This document shows, one piece after another, positions 32,452-43,100 of a DNA stretch of 64,000 bases (position 1 is the first letter of the stretch; the number at the start of each line of letters is the position of its first letter). Source of the stretch: Amphimedon queenslandica (taxonomy: Eukaryota; Porifera; Demospongiae; Haplosclerida; Niphatidae); assembly GCF_000090795.2 (NCBI RefSeq), contig NW_003546333.1:132130-196129 (forward strand), read 5' to 3'. The position numbers were made by a program, and so were the translations under genes. The notes below the pieces were generated by a model. It made no database searches. It saw only the letters and a program-made list of their open reading frames with translations, and was not told where the DNA came from.

Positions 32452-34383
32452 TTAATTTATATTGACTGATATCAGAACCCGTTGCAATTTTACTATGAAG
32501 ATTTCAATGGTATGTGCTGAAAGGCCTTCTAAATCTTGATCATTTGCTTTTTGAAGCGTTTTACAAGTAGTGTTGCTAACTACTTGTATAACATTTTTAG
32601 ACGATTCATCGATGGAATCATCGTCTATATTTCTATAAAGCCAATTTATTTCTTTTAATTTTCTTAGTGCTGCTTTTATATTATTCACATCAACTAGGCT
32701 ACGCCAGACATTATTTGATTTAGTAGGCTGTCCATTAATAATAATATAAAGTTCTGGATTAGGCAAATGAATAAAATCTATACCAACCTCATTTAAAGTT
32801 TCCATTGTTTTTTCAAGGGGAAGGGGTAAATAAAACATTGCACCTTTAAAGAGCCTTTAAAGAATTATATGTAGGCAATTTTAAGGTGTCTGTGCCTAGC
32901 CTAACAATTGTCTGAAAACACTTGGCTTTCTGTATTAACTGGCAACTTAAAGGATCCAAATTTTCTAACTCTTTGGGTAGTGGCTCAGTCTTTAACCCAT
33001 TGAGCACACAACGTGCTGGAACTTCATTTTTCCTAATAATTGGTGTACAATGATTACAAATATACATAACTTTATTTAATGCTGTAGGATCATTCTCTCT
33101 AATGTAATCTAATAGGATATTCCAAACATCGCTATCTAAATGTTTAGCTTCAGTGACAGACTTTTTTCTTAAAAGCCTCTCACAGCTGCAACATACATTA
33201 ACAGCCTGATCAGACAAAGCTTTCTTAAATTCATCAATAGCATTTAAATACTGAAAATAAAGTACAGTATCTAAGTTTGGTATTCTAAATGGGTCATCTT
33301 CGCCATCATTTATAGCGTAATACACATTATCAAATTCAGTCTCATCCGCTTCATTAATTTTTAAATCTATCATTTGTGCTATATCGCCATCAGCAAAGGA
33401 AGAATCAATAGTATCTACTGTTAAATGGGCATTTCTAGCAACATAAAAGTGTTTCAAAAGGCGTCTCAGCAAAGGATAATGAACAGATGCATTGCGTAAA
33501 ATACACAGCATGCTTTTACAATCAGTACTAATACTACAACACACAGTAGGATGGCCTATCCTTTCACAATTTCTGAATATTTTAAATATTTTTCAACATT
33601 ATTTTCATCTTTTGTAACAATTACCGTTACATTAGGATTATCAGAGAAATCATGTTCATGTACTTGATCTATTTCTTCAACATGCAGGGATCTTGTCATA
33701 TAATAATTATTAGGACAATTATCACATGCATCTAAATGCTTCCTCAATTCTTTAATGGGTTCATCAAAATATCGTCTAACTTCAATAATAGAACTAACAT
33801 CACTTTCTAATAAAGGCTTGCACCTGTCTGTACAGTGCCATTTGAGGATAGGCTTTCTCTTATTAGTATACATATCATCAAAATTGTCATCTTCAGAATC
33901 ATTATCATCATTAGATTCTTCTACTCTATCAATACATGATACATCAACAACCCCTGCTACGTAACAGATGCCATTTGTATCAACAAGGATTGCAATTGGA
34001 CTATCTAATTGACTATCAAAATCATCATTAGGATACAAATATGCTGATTCATAAAAAAAAGGCTCACTATTCTTTGTGTGACATTGCTCACCAAAATCAC
34101 TAAAGCTATTCAACTTCAATTTACTAATGCTATTTGCTTCACGCATCAATACGCCTACTTTGTGGGATCTGTTTTTCAAAACTGATTCTAACAATATACT
34201 TGATGCAGCATTACATTTACTGTCATATGATATGTTTTCAAAGTCTATCCCTTTCATACTTGATGGTAATAAATCATCAACTATTTCAGGGCTGTAAAAT
34301 ATTAGACCATAATTACGTTCATAATAATCTTTATTTAGACGCTTCTTATTTTCTTTATTTAGTGCCATCTTTAATTTATTCAT
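32452..34383 (-). pseudogene. Helitron N-terminal region (cysteine-pair and linker)
   Basis: Three adjoining frames: 34383-33556 starting MNKLKMALNKENKKRLNKDY, 33544-32846 with CCSCERLLRKKS and YICNHCTPIIRKNEVPARCV followed by LENLDPLSCQLIQKAKCF, and 32838-32452 with FYLPLPLEKTMETLNE. The CxxC pairs and the VPARCVLNGL...LDPLSCQLI pattern are typical of the region before the Helitron Rep in large Helitrons. The acidic stretch around 33900 (EESNDDNDSEDDNFDD) is low complexity. Small frame changes separate the pieces. Confidence 0.75.
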
Positions 34384-34429
34384 TTCGTTATCAGAAAATT
34401 GATATCTCAGAAATTAATCTTTCGTAGCA

Positions 34430-35077
34430 CTTAAGGTACTTTTGGATGAAATTTTAATTTTTTTTAATTGCTGCCATGTTATAGCAAAAAAAAAGTTGTA
34501 CAACCTGTGCTTTTTTTAAATTTTTACCACGCACTGTTTAGAAGTTATAGATCATTGAACTTTTAATATTTAAGAAAATTCCTGCATAACTTTTCATACT
34601 TTATATGCCATCTTTGATCTTGTGTCATTTCTGGATACCTCCGTTTATTATAAAACTGGCGGGAAAAATTAATTGCAAGGTAGGGTTAAGTTATGATGTC
34701 ATATTAGTCAAACCATTAATAAAAATGGCCGCCAGTATGTATTTCCTGACTATTGTTTATTTAGCAGTTTCATCTGGTGAATGCACGCTCTACGCAGCTC
34801 TAAAGCTTGCAATCGTGGCATAATGAAGGCAAACACTCAATCCAGTTTGTATGCAGTGAATGCTTTTGTGATACACTGATGTTTGAAAGTGAACAAAACT
34901 CTATGAGAGATTGCAGCCCATTTTGCAAAACTTGAAGAACTTTTGCCAAGTGATTGAACATAAGTCAATAGAAAATAATATTATAAAAACAATCATATTA
35001 CTAAAAATTAAAGTACTCTCATGACATTCAAGAATTCTTTACTCAGTTTTTAACCATTTTAAAAAGTTTAGTAAAGT
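34430..35077. other. Helitron internal non-coding stretch; small + frame of unknown value
   Basis: No Helitron coding on minus. On plus, ATG at about 34727 in a good start context (AAAAATGG) opens MAASMYFLTIVYLAVSSGEC, which resembles a signal peptide, and stops at 34823 after 32 codons with no donor seen. It may be a captured exon or chance. Confidence 0.3.
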
Positions 35078-35854
35078 TTATTGCATCTCACTATTGAGAA
35101 AAAAATTGAAAAAATTATATGTTGTAGAAAAAGTATAAAGGAAACAATTTGTGTTCCGAAAACTAAATTGTGCGTTCAGCCCGTTGTACCTTAATATTGC
35201 ATCTCTATTTTCATAATACCGTTTCAAAGATTTTTGTCTTTGTGGGTCCGGATTTTGTTGATTGTGTTCCTTTGATTTCCTTTTTTGAGAGTTAGGATTC
35301 TTTTGATACTGATCTCTAGAAGCTTCTTTCTTTGGTTGTGAATTTTTTTGATAATGCTTTCTAGAGGCTTCTTTTTTATGGACTGAACTGATAATATAAT
35401 TTGTTTTTGAATAGCAAGTTGATTTTAAAATTTTGCTATCCTTGTTTTTATTGTACCAATTTTTACATTCTTGCAATATATACCCTGGGTTCAATGCATG
35501 AAACTGCTTGGAATAGGCCTTTGCGGAAGCAATCTTATACTTGTTACTGATTTTATAAGCAATTCTTGCTTTGCTTTTGACCCTGTTACATTGTCTCATA
35601 TAGTATGCTCTGGCGTTTGATCTATTTTTATCTATGAAATCTTCCATTTGCTTTCTATCATCATAATTTTTTGAATTTCTTTTTTTAGTTTTATTCCCAG
35701 TTAAGTTACTCTTCCTTTTTTTACTTCCTTTTTGTGCAATTATCACAACCAAAATCACTCTTAACATTGAAACTAGAAATAAGTAAATGTACCATAAGAC
35801 TAAGTATGCAGGATGCTCATTATTATCATCATAAACTCTACTGCTACTTATCAT
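35078..35854 (-). CDS. Lys-rich repeat protein at the 5' side of the Helitron
   Basis: Frame of 258 codons. A hydrophobic start (LVLWYIYLFLVSMLRVILVV) is probably read-through upstream of the true start. Then comes a very basic region with KRKSNLTGNKTKKRN, repeated Y..N/R..A units (SNARAYYMRQCNRVKSKARI, NKYKIASAKAYSKQFHALNP) and about four 13-residue units (KKEASRKHYQKNS, KKEASRDQYQKNP, QKRKSKEHNQQNP, QRQKSLKRYYENR). Arg/Lys/Tyr repeats of this kind commonly precede the Rep-helicase protein in cnidarian and sponge Helitrons (from memory). Probably a nucleic-acid-binding part of the same protein or a separate first exon. Confidence 0.6.
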   Translation of the reverse strand: MISSSRVYDDNNEHPAYLVLWYIYLFLVSMLRVILVVIIAQKGSKKRKSNLTGNKTKKRNSKNYDDRKQMEDFIDKNRSNARAYYMRQCNRVKSKARIAYKISNKYKIASAKAYSKQFHALNPGYILQECKNWYNKNKDSKILKSTCYSKTNYIISSVHKKEASRKHYQKNSQPKKEASRDQYQKNPNSQKRKSKEHNQQNPDPQRQKSLKRYYENRDAILRYNGLNAQFSFRNTNCFLYTFSTTYNFFNFFLNSEMQ

Positions 35855-36640
35855 TGTAAAACACTTATCTCAGTTTGTTGCAGTACCAAGAATACAACGT
35901 GAGTACTTCAGAAGCAGCTGACTAAATAACTTATACTGAGCAGCTGTAACCTTAACTTCACTCTAATTTTAAAATGAATCTTAAATTTAACAGTTAAATT
36001 AATGATTTATTTACCTATTAGTTCGTAAAAGAACCAGTGATCTCTTAGTCTGAGTAGTGGGCACACTTTGCTAGTAAGATAACCTCAACAAAGACCAAGA
36101 GAAGAATAGAGCGAACAGTCACTACACACTGCACACAGTAATGTAGCAATAGCAACTTTGTGCATGCGCATTTAATTTCAAAATGGCGTCTGACAAGGAG
36201 AGGGGTGTGATAGATCACGCCCAAATAATTAGTTTTAAAACTTACAGTAAGTAAGATAATAAAAGCACTTGTCTTGTCCTTGACCCAAGCTCTAAGGAAT
36301 GATGTAAAAGCCATTGTAAGCTGTTCTCTAGTTTAAAATATTTCCGTGTTGATAGAAGAAAGATGAAAGAAGAAGAAAAAGTCTGAAGAATTTTGCAGAA
36401 ATTTGAATTTGGGCCTATTCTCCAGAATTACTCCCGCTACATTGTGGTACACTTTAAAGGTACCAGGAGAGTCGCTCAGTGAAGGAGAATTCATCTAAGC
36501 CATTCATAAGGCTGTACAAAGTAAGATAAAAGAGTTATAATCATTTGAAAATTATAAATTGGGTCGCCATCTTGAAAAATACCCCTCAACCCTACATATA
36601 GGCTACCGCCTATATAATAATGAACACTTACAATAAATGA
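35855..36640. other. No gene; hairpin at 36596-36615
   Basis: Contains a perfect 8-bp hairpin ATATAGGC-TACC-GCCTATAT at 36596-36615. A short + frame at about 36183 (MASDKERGVIDHAQ) follows an A-rich leader near GCGCATGCGCA-type sequence and could be a 5' exon, but has no clear continuation. The Helitron 5' end is expected in this stretch. Confidence 0.35.
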
Positions 36641-36656
36641 TGTAGCTCCTCCCACT

Positions 36657-36922
36657 ACTCAAGGGCCTACTTCCTCTGTCACTGCTATGACTACAGCTCC
36701 CTTTATAAGTAATTATTATTAAGTATAAATCTTAGAATAAAAATGACAAAAAATCCTTATTTGTATAGCTCCCTCCCTCACTGTGTCTGGAGCTTCCTCT
36801 TCTTCTACTGTGCCATCTACAAGTAAAAAGAAACATAATGCACTATTTAAAAATATTTACAGTAATTTTTCTAGCTCTTCCCCCTATTCCTTCAGCTGCT
36901 TCTTCAAGTGTTACAGCACGAG
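36657..36922 (+). CDS. Array of phase-1 Thr/Ser/Pro mini-exons before the piggyBac transposase
   Basis: Three segments bounded by AG and GT: about 36652-36714 (63 bp, PPTTQGPTSSVTAMTTAP), 36765-36818 (54 bp, PSLTVSGASSSSTVPST) and 36869-36922 (54 bp, LPPIPSAASSSVTARAT). Each begins CT and ends in a lone A, so each join makes an A|CT Thr codon. Lengths are multiples of three, so any number can be included or skipped without losing the frame. Introns between them are about 50 nt with GTAA or GTAG donors. They encode a mucin-like Thr/Ser/Pro linker. The same design recurs at 16250-16546. Confidence 0.55.
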
Positions 36923-36969
36923 CTACAAGTAGATACATAAATAATGTTACATTATTATACATTTTCTGA

Positions 36970-38560
36970 TACATAGACCACTCATATACTGCTACCACTG
37001 GAATAACACCAGGAATAATACCTGGTGTTGATCCTGTGCATTATTTTACTGCAATTTTTGACAGCAATGTCAAAGACATTATCTTCACTCAGACCAGTAG
37101 GTATGTAGAGCAAGAAATAAGGGCATTGCAGGAACACTTAGACCAGCATAAGTAAGCTAGAGGGAATAAGTGGAGGAGCTCACCTATGAGACGAGAGGAA
37201 GTAGACCCTTTACTTGCCATCCTCATAATTATAGGAGTTGTTGGTGACCCTACACAAAGGTATTTGCCAAAAACACAATTGTCCCCTCCTCTATTGAGGT
37301 TGGACAACTGCAGCAAGGAGTACAATTTACATTTTCTCAGAGATCATACTGGAGCATAAAATGGCCATTCAATACCAATATCTTGAGTGACGTTATGTCA
37401 GGGAGACGATTCGAGATTATCATGTCATACATTCATCTGAATGATAGTGAGAGAATGCCACCAAGGGGAAGTCCTGGCTATGATAAGTTTTATAGGATTC
37501 TTCGCCTGTATGATATGATTGTCTGTGCCTTCCAAAAAGTATATACTCCCAAACAACACTACTCAGTTGATGAGAGCATAATATTGTTCAAGGGAAGACT
37601 GAGCTGGGTCCAGATATGCCCAAGAAAATGGGGAAGAAAGGCTTGGGCCCTAGCGGATGCCAGCAATGGCTATATATCCAATTTCAGAATATATACAGGT
37701 TAGTATAAGCAATGCTTCCCTCATTTTAGCAAACTTTACCCAGGCAAGACAGATGGTGCTACTGAGAAAGGCCTTGGGTAAAAGGTAGTCACTGACCTTG
37801 TCACCCCATATCAAAACAACGGTTACCATGTTTACATGGACAATTACTACACCTCACCTGCATTGTTCAAGGAGTTGATGAGGACAAGATTAGAGGATTG
37901 TGTACAATAAGGAAGGACAAAAAAGGAGTCGCTGATACATTTATAAAAATGAATTTGTCAAAAGGTTAAAAACAAATGAACATAAGAAAAAATTAATTTT
38001 ACTTTACAGGAGAAGTATACTGTGATTCATGGTTATCTGTTGTGTTTGAAGTAGATGGATAAGAGGTAGGTGTGTATGTTGTCCACGTTCCACAATGACC
38101 AGATGGTTGATAAGTCAAGGAAGAGAAAGAATGTAGGAGTAGAAATCATCAGAAATCCAACGGTCATTGAGGAGTACAATAGACACATGAAAGGTGTGGA
38201 CCGCTCCGATCAAATGGTTCTCTTTTATATGGTTACGGACATAGGTAAATATTTTATTGTAAAATTATTATTTTTATAATTATTGAAACTGAGCAGTGAA
38301 GTGGGGGAAAAATATTCTACAACTTAATTGATTAAGCATTAGTCAATGCTACCATTCTATACAATGAAGGTACAGGTAGACACCTCACATGGAGTTCAGA
38401 AAAGCAGTGGCTAAGGGACTCCGGAAGGCTATATATATACCTCAAGGTGGTCTTCAAGTAATCTTCCTATGAGGCTAACTGGGAGATGTTTTTTGCAGCT
38501 AATCCCAAAGGAGACGAGATATGGAGGCAGTGCTAGATGGAAGAGAAGTCAGACAGGTTA
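36970..38560 (+). pseudogene. piggyBac-like transposase, decayed
   Basis: Blocks in piggyBac order on plus: GVDPVHYFTAIFDSNVKDII (about 37020), RYVEQEIRALQEHLDQHK, PMRREEVDPLLAIIIM, SDVMSGRRFEIIMSYIHLND (37383 on), RGSPGYDKFYRILRLYDMI, KQHYSVDESIILFKGRLSW (first catalytic Asp), KWGRKAWALADASNGYI, a block near 37830 with HVYMDNYYTSPALFKELM (second Asp), and NRHMKGVDRSDQMV (third Asp, about 38200). The DDD residues are still visible, but stops and frame changes separate the blocks. The Cys-rich C-terminal domain is not seen. No TTAA-flanked TIR pair was found. The mini-exons directly upstream appear to be its N-terminal linker. Confidence 0.8.
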
Positions 38561-38599
38561 TATGTGTAATCACGTTTAGCACCACTTCACGTTGAAGAA

Positions 38600-39557
38600 T
38601 GTTACAAGGCATATCATACTATACTAGATTACTCTACCTAATTAGTATACTGTTTTGTAGTATTACATCACATGTAGTATTATATTTATTTTTTTAGTAT
38701 TATATGTATGTATGTAGTATCTTGGCTATATATTGTGTCCTGTATGTATCATGAAATTACAGTTAAAATACACTATTATACTCACAAATAACTTATCGTG
38801 TTGCTTGTTGTATCCTCTGCCCTCCATTCTTATCCATGTGGTTCGTCAATTCTACCTCACCTTTTGCACTAAGGCCCTAACATTTCTTTATCTTTATTAT
38901 GCTATCAACAATAAAATAGAGACAATATGGATGATTTGTAGTAGTACACAACCTAAAACATATAATAAAAACAATAAGAAAGGAATAGAAGAGGATTTAC
39001 CACTTACATTCATGATTCAACATGCTTCTAACATGTGATACCTGAAGAAGTGACAAAGGAGTGACCTTTTTGAGACACTTTGTATCCTCAAGCGCATAAA
39101 TTATGTACCTAAAGGAATGATGAGGTAACATTCTACAAAGTGAAATTCTATGAAACAACACAATATTGAACAATTATTATAACAGTAATAATAAAAATAA
39201 CGCAGCGGCTATTTTTACGGGCCTGTAACCCCACTGTGGATGGGTATTGTTACGGTAAGATGATTTGCTCATGCGCAGTTACTAGTAGGGCACATTGAGG
39301 GTCTCAGAGGGCCGTAAACTTAAGACTCTAGACTATTGCTATGGGATATACTATGTATGTTTTACCAAATTACCCATGTAGTTGATTTTATTAAAAAACA
39401 TTATTATAATATATTGTAATGTATGTTTACCCATGTAGATGTGTTGATAAAAAATATTGAAAAGAAATAGTGAAGATATTAGAGTGACTTAGGCCTCAGC
39501 TATGAGTAAGGTAAATTGAAATAAAGTTAAGCTATATTAAGTTAGTAATTTTGTATT
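38600..39557. other. No gene recognised
   Basis: AT-rich with repeated TAGTATTATAT-type motifs at 38640-38720 and no credible frame; 39558 on is the end of the split PHD gene. Confidence 0.4.
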
Positions 39558-39615
39558 CTATGTCCGACAGTTTCTACAGAAACAATGCTTTGCCTAAATT
39601 GCCTTTGGAGCTGTA
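39558..39615 (-). pseudogene. PHD-finger gene, last part (left of the Harbinger insertion)
   Basis: On minus from 39615 the sequence reads APKAI, a stop, AKHCFCRNCRT and a final stop at 39558. The CFCRNC pair is the last zinc ligand pair of a PHD finger whose first six ligands lie at 47293-47400. The frame matches across the Harbinger element once one copy of its 3-bp duplication is removed. The internal stop suggests the gene copy was already decaying or decayed after insertion. Confidence 0.7.
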
Positions 39616-39973
39616 GGCCTTGTTTACACGACAATGTTTTAAATAAAAACGCATAGATTTTTATGTGTATTTGCCAATCATTTACACGTAAACGTAAAAA
39701 AACGGATCAATAAGCTGGATAAATAAAAAAAAGTCTGAAATACGTAGCAAACACAAACGGGCCAGTTTATTTGCTCGTGTAAACATATAAAATGATTGAA
39801 AGGGGCATGTGCAGTGCAAGAGCTCTCTAATTTGGCGGTATGTTCTTGCAGAACTACAGGTGTGTGAAAACTATTAAAACTAAACCTTTTCAGTGATAGA
39901 TGGTAAGACTGTTAATGCAATACTATTAGATCTGTGTATGTGAAAGCAATGATATTTTTTCAACTATAGTTTA

Positions 39974-40110
39974 ATGACAATGGATGAAGAAAAAGATGTT
40001 GCCACACTTGATGGGCTTTCCTCAATTCTGATAAACTTGATATCACTGCAACAAGTGTTTCTGCTGCTGATTTAGGTCACAAATAAGCCATATTTATCTA
40101 AAAAGAAAAG
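39974..40110 (+). pseudogene. Probable first exon of the Harbinger transposase
   Basis: ATG at 39974 opens MTMDEEKDVATLDGLSSILI before a stop near 40076. It lies inside the left Harbinger end and just before the Ty3 insertion, so it is plausibly the acidic start of the transposase that resumes at 44970. The exact join is not visible. Confidence 0.4.
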
Positions 40111-40114
40111 GATG

Positions 40115-43100
40115 TGAGGCGGTTGCTATGTTTGATAAACTGTCTGTCAATAAAAATGAGATCCCTTTCAAGTTGTTGCTAGTAGTGTATGTACTACTGC
40201 TTGGTGTATGAATACAGAGGAGAGAGGGAAAGATTAGATTTGAGAAGTGAAGAGAAGGAGTATATAATAATAGTGTACAGAAATGGTATAATAATGATAC
40301 TAGCATACAGATCAATCGATAACTGGTGAGTCTATAGGTGAGATCACCGGGTGGACCGAGGAAGACAATATTGAGTGGATGAAACGAGACGAGAGAGTAG
40401 AGAGGACAAGAGAGAACGATCGATAGATGGAATGGAAGAGAGCTAAATTTCTTAATTTATATAAATTGACTTGGATGTCATCTGACCTCACATCACACCA
40501 CATTACTCCCCCCCCAGTAAGTACGCGAACGATAGGAACTTAACAATAGGTAGCTAAGTGTTTGGGCCAATGAACCCTACGTCCTGACCTTGTGGTTTTC
40601 TCTGCTGAGGCTGTAGAAGGAGGTAATGGAGAAGAAGGAGATGGGGAGATAGGAGGAGCTGTGTGAGAGAGATTAGAATCAGTTTTATCAGTATCTTGGT
40701 CTTCATCTAGAAAGGCAGGTTTCAGTCTATCGATAGAGATATTCCATTGCGACCATTCATCATGATAGTGTAGTATTTAGTGTTCCTTTTCACAACCTTA
40801 TAGGGTCCTTCATAAGGCTGCTGCAGGGAGGTCTTTACAGCATACTAGAACATAGGAAGTAGAGGAAAGAGAATAAGGAAGATGAGAGGAGCAAATATGA
40901 GAACGAGGAGGGATAGCTTTCACAGATTGCATATTCTGACATAGTTTCATAGCAAATGAGGCTGGGTCAGGGACTGGAGTTGGAGTAGAAGAGATTAATT
41001 TCCATGGAACTCGTAATGTAGTCCCATATCTAATTCAGCACTGCTACAACCGAGGTCCTCCTTTACTGCTGTACGAATCCCTACGAGGATCCAGGGAAAT
41101 CCTGAGACCCAATCATTAGGCGAATGGAGACATTTGATGGTTGCTTTGAGTTGTCTGTGTACTCTCTCTACCAATCCATTAGCACTAGAGTGGTACACTG
41201 TAGTATGACTTCTGTGAGTACCCAGTATCTTCATCAGTTGGGACCAGAGAGTTGATTCGAATTGATGTCCTTGATCGGTAGCAATGAGAGTCGGAGTTCC
41301 GAAAAGAGAGACCCAAGTAGAGACAAAAGCTTGGGCCACAGTATCAGCTGAGATATCTCCTAGTGGAGTTGCCTCCACCCAATGAGTACATCGATCCACT
41401 ATTGTAAGCAAGTATGTGAATCCTTGAGATTGGGGGAGTGGTCCAACCAGATAAAAATGAAGATTAGTGATACTATGTTAAGGAGTAGGAAATCGCGAGA
41501 GGAAGAACTGTGTGTCGTACTTTGGCTCGTTGTCAATGTAAACATTGGCAAGTCTATTTACGAACATCAATATTGATTCCCGGCCATACTAATCGACTGG
41601 TGAGCAATCGCTGCGAAGCTCGAATGCCAGGGTGCAATAATGAATGTAGTGTAGTGAATACTGAGTGTCTCAGTGACTGAGGTACAAAAGGACGTGGTGT
41701 ACCTGTTGCAACATCGCAAATGATAGTACCATAGCTGAAGGAAAGAGGAGTTTGTCGTAACACTAACGAGTGTTGTGAGGGAGACTTCAGTAACTCAGCC
41801 AGCTCAAAATCAGTCAACTGTATACGTGATAGCTCCTCAAAGTCCACTACAGATGGAGCATTATTATGAATAGCACCAACAGTGACTCTAGACAAGGCAT
41901 CAGCTACTGAATTATCTGATCCTTTTACGTGTCGAATATCAGCAGTGAATTGTAATATGTAGTTGTACTGTCTGATTCTACGTGGAGAATGGTTAGAAGA
42001 ATGGAAAGAGGATAGATAAGTGAGAGGTTTATGATCGGATGGTATATGAAATTAACGACCTTCTACTGCATAACAAAAGTGCTTCACAGCGAAGTACATA
42101 ACCAATAGCTCTCGATCAAAGGTGCTATATCGTCTTTCGGTTGGTTTGAGAGATTTCGAGAAATATGCTAATGGCTGCCAACTATTGTGGACATCCTGCT
42201 GAAGTGCCGCTCCTACAGCTACATCTGAAGCATCTGTAGCGATACTGAGAGAGGCATTTGTCATTGGATGAAATAGTAACGTTGCTTGAACGAGAGTTTC
42301 TTTAATAGTATTGAAGGCGTCGATTGCTTCCTCAGTCCACTGTATCTCACTGTTTTTTACCTAGAAAAGAATTAAGGGGTTGAAATAATATATGCACAAT
42401 TAGAAATAAAACGATTATAAAAGTTAATGAGTCTGAGAAACTCACGCAATTTACGTTGAGTACTGGGTCGTGGGAAGGAACGAAGTGCTTCCACTTTCTT
42501 GGGTAGAGGGCGAATACCGTGACAGTTGACAAGATGTCCCAGGAAAGTGATTTGTGGTACCCCGAACTCACATTTACCAGTGTTGATAACAACACCATGG
42601 TCACTGAATCGTTTAAGTAGAGCGTGTAGATGTTGTACGTGCTCATCATGACTAGAGCTTGCTATTAGAACATTGTCCAGATATGCATAGGCAAAATCCA
42701 GATCCCGAAGAAACTGATCCATAAATCATTGAAAAGACTCAGCTGCATTTCTAAGTCCAAAGGGCATTCTGATGAATTCGAACAAGCCAAACGGTGTTGT
42801 AATGGCTGTTTTGGGGATGTCCTCTGGCTCAATTGGGATTTGGTGGTAGGCTTGTACCAGATTCAACTTAGAGAAGATGGTCTTGCCATAGAGAGAAGCG
42901 GAAAAATCGTGAATGTGCGGTAGGGGATATCTGTCCGGCACAGTACAGGCATTAAGAGAATAATAATCACCACAGGGACGCCAGTCACCAGATTTCTTAG
43001 GTACCATATGTAGTGGAGAAGACCAACAACTAGAAGAAGGCCTGATTATTCCAAGTTGTAGTATATGGTTAAATTCCTTTTTAGCAATATCTAATTTAGC

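Larger units (their letters stand above)
27913..35854 (-). mobile_element. Helitron (rolling-circle transposon) with OTU protease, copy 1
   Basis: One coherent minus-strand set of Helitron parts. From its 5' side it has a Lys-rich protein (35854-35078), the Helitron N-terminal region (34383-32452), the HUH Rep (32251-about 30600), a Pif1-type helicase (about 30480-29065) and an OTU cysteine protease (29013-27913). About eight or nine frame changes or stops interrupt the Rep-helicase part, so this copy is inactive, though the domains are still easy to read. Neither the 5' TC end nor the 3' hairpin-CTRR end could be fixed; Helitrons make no target duplication or TIRs. Confidence 0.88.

Noticed and set aside
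40100-40515. C-run (CCCCCCCC at about 40509) as a telomere-like or G-quadruplex signal
   Set aside because: It is the polypurine tract next to the Ty3 LTR.
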